Shown here piece after piece: positions 55,373 to 64,000 of a DNA stretch of 64,000 nt. The position numbers and the translations under genes are program-made. Source of the DNA: Microbacteriaceae bacterium (GTDB taxonomy: Bacteria > Actinomycetota > Actinomycetes > Actinomycetales > Microbacteriaceae); assembly GCA_947373155.1 (NCBI GenBank), contig CANBWO010000002.1:1-64000 (forward strand), in the 5' to 3' direction. The notes under the pieces were generated by a model that saw only the letters and a list, made by a program, of their open reading frames with translations, had not been told where the DNA came from and ran no database searches. The first letter of the stretch is position 1, and every line of letters starts with the position of its first letter.

Positions 55373-57955
55373 ATGTCCCTAAGTCGCTCTAAAACTTTCC
55401 TTGCTTTAGCGTTCCTGATGGTTTCGGCTCTCATAGGAATCGGGGCAACTCCGGTTCATGCAGCAGCAGATCGACAGGTCACTATTCACTACTATCGCTA
55501 CGCTGGCGACTACACCGGTTGGAAGATGTGGCTTTGGCCCTTCACCGGTGGCGGCGCCGGTGCGGATTTCGAGTTCTCCGGATCTGACGCCTACGGCAAG
55601 GTTGGTACCTTCACAGTGGCCAAGTCGGCGGGCATCGATGTGGGTTTCATCGTAAAAAAGGGCAACTGGGATTCGAAAGACGTGTCAAAGGACCGCATCA
55701 TCACCGACTGGAACGCAGACGGCAATGCTGAGATTTGGTTGGTTCAGGGAGACGCAAACTACTACACCTCGCCACCAAAGATCGGGTATTCCATTCAGGC
55801 CGCCCAGGCTCAGGACTTTAGAACCGTTCAAGTAACTCTTGGCAAGGCCATAGACATAGTTCCGGGGGACAACGGATTCACCTTCACCGGTACCGGCAAT
55901 GTCCCTAAGGTCTTAAGCGTGTCTGCGGCCTCTGGCAACGCCACAAACTCTTCCACTCTGACACTCAAGTTGGACACCGACCTGGTTATCGGTGCTTCGT
56001 ACCTTTTGAACAAACCTGACTACGGAAAGATTGCAGTGAGCGTGAACGGACTCATGGATTCCAAGGCGTTCAACGACGCATACACCTACGCCGGTGACGA
56101 CCTAGGTAACACCTACACGCCGAAATCAACCGCCTTCCGAGTTTGGGCACCAACGGCAAGTCAGGTGGAACTCCTGACTTTCGCTACCGCCAGCACCCCA
56201 GATAACGCTGGAGTGGCTAAAGACATGGAAAAATCCGTAAATGGAACCTGGACCACGAATCTTACCGGCGACCAGAACGGCACCATCTATGCGTACCGCG
56301 TACATGTCGGGGGTAGAGTCAACGTTGCAGTCGATCCATATGTTCGAGCCAGCACAGCTAACTCTGGTCGGGGAGTAGTGGTTGATCTTTCAGGAACAGA
56401 CCCCGCTAACTTCTCCTCGGAAGCTAAACCGGCTTTCAGCGGTAAAACCACTGATGCCAGCATCTACGAACTGCACGTGCGAGACCTATCGATGGACGCC
56501 AGTTCCGGAATCAAAAACAAGGGCCAGTACCTGGCCTTCACCGAAACCAACACCACAACCCCGGATGGCAAGACTGCTACCGGTGTAAGCGCCATCAAGG
56601 CTCTTGGTATTACCCATGTGGAACTGCTGCCTGTTTTCGACTTCTCATCGGTTGATGAGTGGAGCCCTTCTTTCAACTGGGGCTACGACCCAGAGAACTA
56701 CAACGTTCCTGAGGGTTCTTACAGCAGTAACCCAGACAACCCAACAACTCGCATCACCGAGTTGAAGCAGGCAATTCAGAGCTTGCACGCTCAGGGTCTT
56801 CGAGTAAACATGGATGTGGTCTACAACCACGTTCACAACGCCGGGTCCTTCAGCGAGGAACTTATTGTTCCGGGCTATTTCTTTAGAACCGAAGCCGATG
56901 GAACCTTGGCAAATGGAACCGGCGTAGGTAACGAAGTTGCCTCAGATCGTCCTATGGTTCGTAAGTTCATCGTTGACAGTGTTAGTTATTGGGCTAAGCA
57001 GTATCACTTTGACGGTTTCCGTTTCGACCTCATGGGAATCATGGATGTAACTACCATGAACCAGATTCGGACAGAACTAAACAAGATCGACCCGACCATC
57101 ATCATGCTAGGTGAAGGTTGGAACATGGGCGATGTCCTACCAGCGGACCAGAAGGCAGACCAACTAAACCTTGGCGCAATGCCGGGTGTAGCCGCCTTCA
57201 ACGATGGCATCCGCGACGGAATCAAGGGTTCAGTGTTCAACTCCTCGGAAAAGGGCTGGGCAACTGGCGCCGCTGGCGGCTTGGGTAAAACTGTTGCCGG
57301 AATCGTTGGAAACACCCCGTACAGCGCTCTAATTAATGGTGGCTGGGGAAACACTCAGCCAACTCAGTCTGTGAACTATGTGGAGTGCCACGACAACCTG
57401 ACGCTCTTCGACAAACTGACTGCCAGCACTTCGCTATCGGCAACCAATAAGGTCAAGGTGTTCCAGTTAGCAAGTTCGATCCCGATCTTGGCGCAGGGCA
57501 TGCCCTTTATTCAGGCAGGTCAAGAGTTTTTGCGTTCAAAGGGCGGTAACGAGAACAGTTACAACGCAGGCGATGACGTGAACTCGTTGAAGTGGGATCA
57601 ACGAGCCAAGAACTTGGCCACCGTCAACTATTTTGCAGGTCTCTATGCCATTCGTGCGGCTCATCCAGCTTTCCGTATGTCCACCACGGACCAGCTCAAG
57701 GCAAACCTCAAGTTCACCAACCAGAACGCCAAGGTGATCTCTTATGTAATCAATGGTTCAGCCGTTGGCGACTCGGCCAAGAGTGTTTTCGTGGTTCACA
57801 ACTCGAGCAAGGCCGCCGCCAGCGTCAAGTTGCCAAGCTCAGGCAGCTGGTCCATTTTGGTTAAGGGTTCGAAAGCTTCTGTGAAGCCACTCGGCAAAGT
57901 GTCCGGTACCAAGGTTTCTGTAGAGTCCTACAGCACCCTGGTTCTGACCAAGTAG
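55373..57955 (+). CDS. pulA: Secreted type I pullulanase (GH13)
   Basis: Debranching enzyme of 860 residues that hydrolyses alpha-1,6 bonds of pullulan, glycogen or starch. A Sec signal peptide (hydrophobic core, cleavage after VHA near residue 30) is followed by a CBM41-like starch-binding module (TIHYYRYAGDYTGWKMWLW, about 35-140), an N-terminal CBM48-like domain (near 235-330), and the GH13 barrel with the type I signature GYDPENYNVPEGSYS. Catalytic residues: Asp552 (FRFDLMG), Glu581 (GEGW) and Asp674 (CHDN). No LPXTG, S-layer or C-terminal membrane anchor is seen, so it should be released or loosely wall-bound. ATG 55373 has AAAGGTG upstream. Confidence 0.93.
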   Translation: MSLSRSKTFLALAFLMVSALIGIGATPVHAAADRQVTIHYYRYAGDYTGWKMWLWPFTGGGAGADFEFSGSDAYGKVGTFTVAKSAGIDVGFIVKKGNWDSKDVSKDRIITDWNADGNAEIWLVQGDANYYTSPPKIGYSIQAAQAQDFRTVQVTLGKAIDIVPGDNGFTFTGTGNVPKVLSVSAASGNATNSSTLTLKLDTDLVIGASYLLNKPDYGKIAVSVNGLMDSKAFNDAYTYAGDDLGNTYTPKSTAFRVWAPTASQVELLTFATASTPDNAGVAKDMEKSVNGTWTTNLTGDQNGTIYAYRVHVGGRVNVAVDPYVRASTANSGRGVVVDLSGTDPANFSSEAKPAFSGKTTDASIYELHVRDLSMDASSGIKNKGQYLAFTETNTTTPDGKTATGVSAIKALGITHVELLPVFDFSSVDEWSPSFNWGYDPENYNVPEGSYSSNPDNPTTRITELKQAIQSLHAQGLRVNMDVVYNHVHNAGSFSEELIVPGYFFRTEADGTLANGTGVGNEVASDRPMVRKFIVDSVSYWAKQYHFDGFRFDLMGIMDVTTMNQIRTELNKIDPTIIMLGEGWNMGDVLPADQKADQLNLGAMPGVAAFNDGIRDGIKGSVFNSSEKGWATGAAGGLGKTVAGIVGNTPYSALINGGWGNTQPTQSVNYVECHDNLTLFDKLTASTSLSATNKVKVFQLASSIPILAQGMPFIQAGQEFLRSKGGNENSYNAGDDVNSLKWDQRAKNLATVNYFAGLYAIRAAHPAFRMSTTDQLKANLKFTNQNAKVISYVINGSAVGDSAKSVFVVHNSSKAAASVKLPSSGSWSILVKGSKASVKPLGKVSGTKVSVESYSTLVLTK

Positions 57956-57962
57956 TTTGAGG

Positions 57963-57996
57963 GAGCGAGGCGCTAGAGCTTAGCGTCTCGCTCTTT
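57963..57996 (+). terminator. pulA terminator overlapping the 3' end of tdk
   Basis: GAGCGAGGCGCTA pairs with TAGCGTCTCGCTC (13 bp, one G-T wobble) around GAGCT, followed by TTTC. The tdk stop codon (57973-57975 on the minus strand) lies inside the 5' arm and loop edge, so the hairpin is also at the 3' end of the tdk message. Confidence 0.8.
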
Positions 57997-58581
57997 CTCC
58001 GAAAAGTAACAGGTGGCACAAAGGCTTTCATAGCTGGCGGAAATGCCGTCGAGCGCCACTTGGTCGCCGTGAAACACGAACTCGCCGTTCAATTTTCGAG
58101 CGTTAAACATCGCCTTGCGTCCACAGCGGCAAATGGTCTTCAACTCTTCGATGCTGTGAGCCAGTTCCATGAGACGAATGCTACCTGGGAAACCTATGGT
58201 CATAAAGTCAGTTCTGATGCCATAGGCCAGCACCGGCACACCATCCAAGACCGCAATTTGCAAAGCTTGTTCCACCTGTTCGGGTGTCAGAAACTGGGCC
58301 TCATCTATTAGTAGGCACGCTACAGGCGACCCGTTTGCTTTGGAGTTGGCAGCAATTATGCCAAAAACATCTCTTAGGTTGTGACTTGGCCCAACCAGGA
58401 GGTCGACTCTACGCTCTACACCGAGTCGAGACACAATGGAGTCCTCGCCCTTAGTATCCAAAGCGGGTTTGGCCAGAATAATGTGCTGGCCACGTTCTTC
58501 ATAATTGTGCGCTGCCTGCAACAGAGATGTGCTTTTACCGCTGTTCATTGCGCCGTATCGGAAATAGAGTTTGCTCACCAA
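57973..58581 (-). CDS. tdk: Thymidine kinase
   Basis: Type II thymidine kinase (202 residues) that phosphorylates thymidine to dTMP in salvage. Walker A GAMNSGKST (residues 11-19), the LIDEAQFL Asp/Glu segment, the FPGSIRLMELAH lasso region and zinc-binding Cys pairs (CRCG and CATC) are all present. Start may be TTG 58581 or the adjacent GTG. Its stop is embedded in the pulA terminator stem. It is divergent from the DUF3145 gene. Confidence 0.93.
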   Translation of the reverse strand: MVSKLYFRYGAMNSGKSTSLLQAAHNYEERGQHIILAKPALDTKGEDSIVSRLGVERRVDLLVGPSHNLRDVFGIIAANSKANGSPVACLLIDEAQFLTPEQVEQALQIAVLDGVPVLAYGIRTDFMTIGFPGSIRLMELAHSIEELKTICRCGRKAMFNARKLNGEFVFHGDQVALDGISASYESLCATCYFSEKERDAKL

Positions 58582-58697
58582 ATAAGACTATTGCCAGAAA
58601 CCATGTTGCGCGGTTACCATTGCCTTCTAGTGCACGGCGCGAGCCACCGTTTGCAGGTCGTAGGGGAAGACGTACCTTCATAGAAACGGGGACAGCA

Positions 58698-59198
58698 ATG
58701 ACGTCTCGCACGTCTGGTTTAGTTATTCTGCATTCGGTTGCGCCATCGCTGACAAAGCAGGTCCAATGGACAATTTCGCGCACCTTGGGCCACGAGGTTT
58801 TCTTGGATTGGTCATCTCAACTCGGCATCGTTGGCACCTACCGTAGCGAGTTCATGTGGCAGGGTGAACCCGGCACAGGCGCCAGGCTCACAAGCGCGCT
58901 GGCGGGTTGGGGAAGTATTTATTTTGAAGTAACTCAAGATCCAGCACTGGAGCAAAGCGGATCTCGCTGGTGCTTTACGCCCGCATTAGGCATCAGTCAC
59001 CGAATGATGGACGAGTTCGGCAACACACTCGTTGGTGAAGATCAAATCAGAAACGCGATTGCCAAAACGGGTTTGAATGGGATTGGGTTGCAGCAGGAAT
59101 TGAAAAACCTGCTTGCCGAGTCCTGGGATTCCGAGTTGGAAGCCCTAAGACAATCCGGTGAAGAATCCAGAGTTGTCTGGCTGCATTGCGCAGGTTAG
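58698..59198 (+). CDS. DUF3145 family protein
   Basis: This 166-residue protein matches the actinobacterial DUF3145 family, for example VQWTISRTLGHEVFLDWSSQ, GWGSIYFEVTQDP, RWCFTPALGISH, RMMDEFGNTLVGEDQIRNAI and LESWD-like LAESWDSELEALR. Its function is unknown. I chose ATG 58698; the open frame extends to 58527 but overlaps tdk upstream on the other strand and has no RBS. It is convergent with fabF, with 25 nt between stops, and adjacency to the fatty-acid operon is conserved in actinobacteria, hinting at a lipid-related role. Confidence 0.88.
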   Translation: MTSRTSGLVILHSVAPSLTKQVQWTISRTLGHEVFLDWSSQLGIVGTYRSEFMWQGEPGTGARLTSALAGWGSIYFEVTQDPALEQSGSRWCFTPALGISHRMMDEFGNTLVGEDQIRNAIAKTGLNGIGLQQELKNLLAESWDSELEALRQSGEESRVVWLHCAG

Positions 59199-59223
59199 CA
59201 AGCAGGTTTAGCGATTTAGCTTT

Positions 59224-60465
59224 CTAGCCCTGGTAGGTGCGGAAAGCAATAACCGCGTTGTGACCACCAAAACCAAACGAGTTGCTGATTGCCAATATGT
59301 TGTCATCGCCGAGGTTGCGAGGGCTAGTTACAACGTCAAGTGGGATCTCAGGGTCTTGGTTATCCAAGTTGATGGTCGGCGGTGCAGTCTTGGTGTGCAG
59401 AGCCAACACGGTAAAGATTGCCTCAATGGCACCCGCACCACCCAATAGATGCCCAGTAGAGGACTTTGTAGCGGAGATCGCAATCTTTCCCAGGTGGTCC
59501 CCGAAAACCCGCTTTAGAGCGTTGTATTCAGCGATGTCGCCAACCGGGGTGCTGGTTGCGTGAGCATTGATGTGCACAACGTCCTGTGGTGTTGCACCAG
59601 CAACAGCTAGAGCTTTCAAAACGGCGCGAGCAGCAGCGCTGCCCTCTGGGTCTGGAGCGGTGATGTGATAGGCGTCGCTGGTAACAGCGCCACCGGCAAG
59701 CTCCGCGTAAATCTTGGCACCGCGAGCTAGCGCGTGCTCTTCGGTCTCTAGAACTAGCGCACCAGCTCCTTCGCCCATGACGAAACCATCACGGTTCACG
59801 TCGTATGGACGAGAAGCCGTGGTCGGGCTCTCGTTCTTGCGAGAAGTAGCGTGCATCGCGGCAAACGCTGCGATTGGCATGGGATGAATAGCGGCTTCAC
59901 AACCACCGGCAAGCACGATATCGATTTCGCCGCTGCGAAGGCGGTCGATTGCGTTGGCAATAGCCTCGGTGCCAGAGGCACAAGCTGAAACACTGGTGCG
60001 CACTCCACCACGAGCCGCTAGATCCATGCCGATTGCGGCAGCCGGACCATTAGGCATAAGCATTGGCACGGTCATTGGGAGCACGCGACGAGGACCCTTT
60101 TCTTTCAGTGTGTCGTAGGCGTCTAGCAAAGTCCACACTCCACCGATGCCGGTGGCGTATTCAACGGACATGCGCTCTGGTACAACTTGCGGAGCTCCCG
60201 CATCAGCCCAGGCCTCGCGTGCGGCAATAAGGGCAAATTGGCTCGAAGGGTCTAGGCGCTTGCACTCTTGAATGGTGAGTACCTCAGATGCCTTGACCTT
60301 GGCTTGACCAGCGAAAGTTACTGGAATCTCGTAGCGCTCAATCCACTCGTAGTCGAGTGTGCTGATGCCGGATTCGCCCGCTAGCAAAGCTTTCCAAGTA
60401 GATTCGACGTCCCCGCCTAGAGGCGTAGTAGCCCCTAGGCCGGTGACAACGATTTTGCCCGACAA
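59224..60465 (-). CDS. fabF: 3-oxoacyl-ACP synthase II (KAS II)
   Basis: Elongating condensing enzyme, 413 residues. The Cys-His-His set is seen in TSVSACASGTEAIANAI (Cys nucleophile), NAHATSTPVGD and SSTGHLLGGAGAIE, and the end has SFGFGGHNAV. It works with the ACP encoded just upstream (gap 6 nt). It closes the operon aceE-fabD-fabH-acpP-fabF. Start is ATG. Confidence 0.96.
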   Translation of the reverse strand: MSGKIVVTGLGATTPLGGDVESTWKALLAGESGISTLDYEWIERYEIPVTFAGQAKVKASEVLTIQECKRLDPSSQFALIAAREAWADAGAPQVVPERMSVEYATGIGGVWTLLDAYDTLKEKGPRRVLPMTVPMLMPNGPAAAIGMDLAARGGVRTSVSACASGTEAIANAIDRLRSGEIDIVLAGGCEAAIHPMPIAAFAAMHATSRKNESPTTASRPYDVNRDGFVMGEGAGALVLETEEHALARGAKIYAELAGGAVTSDAYHITAPDPEGSAAARAVLKALAVAGATPQDVVHINAHATSTPVGDIAEYNALKRVFGDHLGKIAISATKSSTGHLLGGAGAIEAIFTVLALHTKTAPPTINLDNQDPEIPLDVVTSPRNLGDDNILAISNSFGFGGHNAVIAFRTYQG

Positions 60466-60471
60466 GGTGTT

Positions 60472-60720
60472 TTAGCCCTGTGCCGAAACGATGAAGCTAA
60501 CTGCGTCACCAACGGTGATCAGGTTCTTTACTTCTTCGTCTGGAATCTTTACGCCGAACTTGTCTTCAGCGTTAACAACGATGGTCATCATCGAGATCGA
60601 GTCGATGTCTAGGTCGTCGGTGAACGACTTGTCTAGCTGAACCGATGCGGTAGCAATACCGGTCTCGTCGTTTACGATCTCTGCAAGACCTGCAAGTACT
60701 TCATCCTGCGAAAATGCCAT
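60472..60720 (-). CDS. acpP: Acyl carrier protein
   Basis: Small acidic four-helix protein (82 residues) that carries growing acyl chains on phosphopantetheine attached to Ser41 in DIDSIS. The conventional DSL is DSI here, a conservative change. The RBS AGGAGAAG is very strong, consistent with high expression. Located between fabH and fabF. Confidence 0.97.
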   Translation of the reverse strand: MAFSQDEVLAGLAEIVNDETGIATASVQLDKSFTDDLDIDSISMMTIVVNAEDKFGVKIPDEEVKNLITVGDAVSFIVSAQG

Positions 60721-60760
60721 TTGCTTCTCCTTGTTGATTGATTTATAACCAAAACTAAGT

Positions 60761-61765
60761 TTAGGGGAGGACCACTACTTGGGCGCCGAAGGCGAGGCCT
60801 GCGCCGAAGCCAATTTGTAGAGCCAGTCCGCCACTTTTGACCTCACCAGATTCCAACAGTGCATGCATTGCTAGTGGAATCGATGCAGCCGAGGTGTTGC
60901 CCGAGGTAACGATATCGCGAGCGATGACTACGGATTCCGGCAACTTCAGCTGCTTGGCAAGTTCATCGATGATTCGAATGTTTGCCTGGTGAGTCACCAA
61001 TGCGGTGAGGTCTTCGGCCTGAACACCGGCAACCTCTAGGGCCTTTTTGGCGGTCTTAGCCATTTCCCATACAGCCCAGCGGAATACTGTTTGGCCCTCT
61101 TGCTTTAGGGTAGGCCAGGTGGTTTTGCCGTCGCGGAAATCGATCAGCGAGCCGGTCATGCTTACCGCGTCCCAGTGCGAGCCGTCGGATCCCCAGACAG
61201 TTGGAGAAATTCCAGGGAAATCGCTTGGGCCAACGATGGCGGCACCCGCGCCGTCGCCTAGAAGGAAAGAAATGCTCCGGTCGGTTGGCTCGATGAAGTC
61301 CGACAGCTTCTCGCCACCAACAACAAGGACATACTTGGCCATACCGCTGCGAACTAGAGCGTCAGCCTGTGCAATCCCGTAGCAATAGCCAGCGCAAGCC
61401 GCGGACACGTCGTAGGCCGGAGCCGGGTTGGCGCCGATTTTCTCGGCTAGCAAAGTTGCAGCAGAAGGGGTCTGGAACGGGTGAGTGATTGTGCTGAAAA
61501 TAACAGCACCAATCTCGGCTGGATCGATACCAGCCTTCTTGATAGCTTCGTTACTGGCCTCAACAGCCATGTCCATAAGGCTACGATCTACCGAGGCGCG
61601 CTTACGGGTGATGATTCCGGTGCGCTGTCTGATCCACTCATCGCTGGAATCGATTGGGCCAGCAATCTCGTCGTTGGTAACGGTTAGGTCGCCGCGAGCT
61701 GCACCAAGTGAATAGATTCTTGAGTACTTAACTACGTCGTATTGGTTCAAAACAGGCTGGGTCAT
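60761..61765 (-). CDS. fabH: 3-oxoacyl-ACP synthase III
   Basis: Initiating condensing enzyme of fatty-acid synthesis (334 residues). Nucleophile Cys lies in SAACAGYCYGI, His in VTHQANIRIID and Asn in TSGNTSAASIP, the KAS III triad. IDSSDEWIRQRTGI near the start is also conserved. The gene starts 8 nt after fabD. Branched-chain versus acetyl primer preference cannot be read reliably from sequence. Confidence 0.95.
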   Translation of the reverse strand: MTQPVLNQYDVVKYSRIYSLGAARGDLTVTNDEIAGPIDSSDEWIRQRTGIITRKRASVDRSLMDMAVEASNEAIKKAGIDPAEIGAVIFSTITHPFQTPSAATLLAEKIGANPAPAYDVSAACAGYCYGIAQADALVRSGMAKYVLVVGGEKLSDFIEPTDRSISFLLGDGAGAAIVGPSDFPGISPTVWGSDGSHWDAVSMTGSLIDFRDGKTTWPTLKQEGQTVFRWAVWEMAKTAKKALEVAGVQAEDLTALVTHQANIRIIDELAKQLKLPESVVIARDIVTSGNTSAASIPLAMHALLESGEVKSGGLALQIGFGAGLAFGAQVVVLP

Positions 61766-61773
61766 CGTTTGTC

Positions 61774-62703
61774 CTAGTTTGAGTGGTTACGAATCAGAGC
61801 CTGGGCGGCTTCTAAGTTGTCCGGGGTTTTCAAGGCTACAAGCTCAACGCCTGGCATGGAACGCTTAGCCAATCCGACCAGCGTACCGCCAGGGGATACC
61901 TCGATGATTCCGGTCACTCCGGCAGCGGCCATGGCTGCCATGGTGAGATCCCATCGCACCGGTGACTTGATTTGCGAGACTAAAAGCGAAATGTACTCAG
62001 CACCGCTGGTGACTTCACGGCCACCGTTGTTCGACCAAATTCGAACCTGTGGATCAGCCAGTTCTAGGCCCCGAGTGTAAGCGTCAAGTTTCGCCACAGC
62101 AGGCTCCATGTAACGAGTGTGGAAGGCTCCAGCAACCTGCAAAGGAATAACTCGGGTGCCAGTGGGTGGTTCGGCTTGAAGTTCTGCAATTGCGCTCGCG
62201 CTTCCGGCCGCCACAATTTGGCCACCACCGTTGTAGTTAGCTGGTTCCAGCCCTAGTTCGGCAAGTCGTGCCTCGACAACCTGCTGGTCGCCACCCAAAA
62301 TCGCTGCCATCGATGTGGTTTCCAGTGCGGCGGCAAGTGCCATGGCGTTGCCGCGTTCTTTTACCAGGTTGATACCGTCGGCTGCAGTGACGATTCCGCT
62401 GGCGATTGCGGCGGTAACCTCACCCACCGAGTGCCCAGCTACTCCAGAAATGCCAGAGTCGCTCAGTTGTCCGCCAGCTAGTAGCTCGGCCAAAGAAGCC
62501 ACGCCTGCAGCCACAATTAGTGGCTGTGCAACGGCGGTGTCCCGAATCGTGTCGGCATCGCTGATGGTTCCAAACGCGCGCAGATCAAGTCCGCTTGAGC
62601 CAGCCATTGCATCGATGGATGTCGAGAAAGAGTCGAGCTCAAGCCAAGGAAGCATGAACCCTGGGGTTTGTGAACCCTGGCCAGGGCAAACGACAGCAAT
62701 CAT
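61774..62703 (-). CDS. fabD: Malonyl-CoA:ACP transacylase
   Basis: Moves malonyl from CoA to ACP; 309 residues. The motifs are VCPGQGSQTPGF at the start, GHSVGEVTAAI with the nucleophilic Ser, and AGAFHTRYM with the catalytic His. Its ATG directly abuts the aceE stop (TAA then ATG), so translation is coupled to aceE. Confidence 0.95.
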   Translation of the reverse strand: MIAVVCPGQGSQTPGFMLPWLELDSFSTSIDAMAGSSGLDLRAFGTISDADTIRDTAVAQPLIVAAGVASLAELLAGGQLSDSGISGVAGHSVGEVTAAIASGIVTAADGINLVKERGNAMALAAALETTSMAAILGGDQQVVEARLAELGLEPANYNGGGQIVAAGSASAIAELQAEPPTGTRVIPLQVAGAFHTRYMEPAVAKLDAYTRGLELADPQVRIWSNNGGREVTSGAEYISLLVSQIKSPVRWDLTMAAMAAAGVTGIIEVSPGGTLVGLAKRSMPGVELVALKTPDNLEAAQALIRNHSN

Positions 62704-64000
62704 TTAGGCGTCTCCACCGGTGTTTCCGCTGGTTCCAGCGTTCACATCGTGCAGGCGGTACTTGTCGATTGCAACCTGAGCCGCACCCTTATCGATCTGC
62801 CCTGCTTCAGCAAGCTGCTCTAGCACGCGAACCACGATAGAAGGGCCGTCAATCTTGAAAGAACGACGCGCTGCTGCACGAGTGTCACTGAATCCGAAGC
62901 CATCGGCACCAAGCGTTGCGTAGCTACCCGGGATCCAATTACGAATCTGATCTGGAATGGCATGCATGAAGTCCGAAACACCGATGAACGGACCGGCGGC
63001 ATCCGCGAGCTTGGAGGTGACATATGCGGGGGCAACGGTCTGGTTCGGGTTCAAGAACGCTTCCTCGTCGCGGCGTAGGCCATCGCGGCGAAGTTCGGTC
63101 CATGAGGTAACAGACCAGATGTCGGCCGAAATGCCCCAGTCGTCGGCCAGAAGTTGCTGAGCCTCGTAGGCCCAAGGAACTGCCACACCGGAGGCCAGAA
63201 TCTGAGCCTTGTGTCCAGGGCGCTCGTTCTTGCTGATTCGGTGAATACCGCGAACAATGCCATCGATGTCAACATCTGCCGGCTCTGCTGGCTGAACATA
63301 AGGTTCGTTATAAACAGTGATATAGAAGATCACGTTAGGGTCTACGTGATTGCCCCCGTACATACGCTCAATGCCGGCGCGAACGATGTGGCCGATTTCG
63401 TAGCCGTAAGCCGGATCGAAGCTAATGACGCCGGTGTTCGTGGCAGCAATCAGCGGCGAGTGGCCATCGGCGTGCTGCAGACCTTCGCCTGTCAGAGTGG
63501 TTCGTCCTGCGGTAGCACCAATCATGAATCCACGAGACAGCTGATCGGTAGCTGCCCAAATTGCATCGGCGGTGCGCTGGAAACCGAACATCGAATAGAA
63601 CACGTAGAACGGGATAAGTGGCTGACCCTGAGTGGCGTAAGCCGTGGCCATTGCGGTGAAGCCCGCTACTGATCCCGCTTCGTTGATTCCCGTGTGAAGG
63701 ATTTGCCCAGCAGTTGATTCCTTGTATGAAAGCAAGAGTTCACGGTCTACCGACAGGTAGTTCTGACCATTCGGGTTGTAAATCTTGGCAGTTGGGAAAA
63801 ATGCGTCCATACCAAAGGTGCGGGCTTCGTCAGGAATAATCGGCACGATTCGCTCGCCGGTTCCAGGAGCACGTAGCAAGTCCTTTAGCAAGCGGACGAA
63901 AGCCATGGTTGTGGCAACTTCTTGCGTTCCCGAACCAGCCTTGCTGATCGCGTAAGCCTTGTCCTCTGGGAGAGCGAAATCAACATACTTGCTGCGACGC
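62704..64000 (-). CDS. aceE: Pyruvate dehydrogenase E1 component, C-terminal part
   Basis: The gene enters from beyond base 64000, so the N-terminus is missing (about 430 residues visible; the family is about 890-910). It shows the homodimeric E1p C-terminal region: [62 protein letters not shown] and [19 protein letters not shown]1p decarboxylates pyruvate with thiamine diphosphate and feeds acetyl-CoA to the fatty-acid genes downstream. Its stop abuts fabD. An internal ATG at 63906 is not the start, because the frame continues in conserved sequence to the window edge. Confidence 0.95.
   Translation of the reverse strand, partial: RRSKYVDFALPEDKAYAISKAGSGTQEVATTMAFVRLLKDLLRAPGTGERIVPIIPDEARTFGMDAFFPTAKIYNPNGQNYLSVDRELLLSYKESTAGQILHTGINEAGSVAGFTAMATAYATQGQPLIPFYVFYSMFGFQRTADAIWAATDQLSRGFMIGATAGRTTLTGEGLQHADGHSPLIAATNTGVISFDPAYGYEIGHIVRAGIERMYGGNHVDPNVIFYITVYNEPYVQPAEPADVDIDGIVRGIHRISKNERPGHKAQILASGVAVPWAYEAQQLLADDWGISADIWSVTSWTELRRDGLRRDEEAFLNPNQTVAPAYVTSKLADAAGPFIGVSDFMHAIPDQIRNWIPGSYATLGADGFGFSDTRAAARRSFKIDGPSIVVRVLEQLAEAGQIDKGAAQVAIDKYRLHDVNAGTSGNTGGDA

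Overview
The window is a contiguous, gene-dense piece of a chromosome from an actinobacterium, most likely a small-genome freshwater member of the Microbacteriaceae (the Rhodoluna/Aquiluna 'Luna' type). This rests on the gene order (proA-small membrane protein-nadD-membrane protein-rsfS; lepA-hemW-hrcA-dnaJ-rsmE-HIT-phoH-ybeY-CBS protein-era-leuA-recO-uppS-glyS-dusB-dgt-dnaG; aceE-fabD-fabH-acpP-fabF-DUF3145), on DUF6504 and DUF3145 (mainly actinobacterial families), on the actinobacterial SOS box, on moderate G+C, and on very short intergenic gaps with many 1-4 nt gene overlaps. The genus is inference. No insertion sequence, prophage, CRISPR array, integron or rRNA operon was seen, and no stretch above about 300 nt lacks a gene or RNA.

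Layout. 1-2.6 kb: end of proA, two small membrane proteins, nadD, rsfS, tRNA-Ala. 2.7-6.7 kb: a complete polyamine-type ABC importer (ATPase, lipoprotein, two permeases). 6.7-9.1 kb: DUF167, deoC, a LigB/DODA-type dioxygenase and an alpha/beta hydrolase. 9.2-14.5 kb (minus strand): SOS-controlled DUF6504-dnaE2, a SRAP protein and pabC, with pabB divergent. 16-23.6 kb: leuS, the DNA-uptake genes comEA-comEC, holA and an MFS exporter. 23.7-43.3 kb: rpsT (minus), then a long plus-strand housekeeping series from lepA to dnaG that includes the hrcA-dnaJ heat-shock pair under CIRCE and leuA behind a Leu4 leader peptide. 43.3-50.6 kb: a 2-hydroxyacid dehydrogenase, tRNA-Asn, a degenerate histidine kinase/receiver pair coupled to azlCD, def, a DMT transporter, a GT4 glycosyltransferase and a CAT-anticodon tRNA. 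50.7-55.3 kb: an amino-acid ABC importer followed by a GNAT protein and a MenC/N-succinylamino-acid-racemase enzyme. 55.4-58 kb: a secreted type I pullulanase. 58-64 kb: tdk, DUF3145 and the fatty-acid synthesis operon running into the truncated aceE.

The most interesting signals are: (1) a 'two-component' pair in which the kinase lacks the phosphoacceptor His and the receiver lacks its acidic pair and Lys, in one compact operon with a branched-chain amino-acid exporter; (2) a probable leaderless leucine leader peptide controlling leuA; (3) a perfect LexA box just downstream of a promoter for DUF6504-dnaE2, with no imuA/imuB beside it and SRAP next door; (4) a GNAT plus racemase pair beside an amino-acid importer, resembling the N-succinyl D- to L-amino-acid salvage route; and (5) recurrent TAnnnT -10 boxes six nt before start codons, indicating leaderless transcripts.
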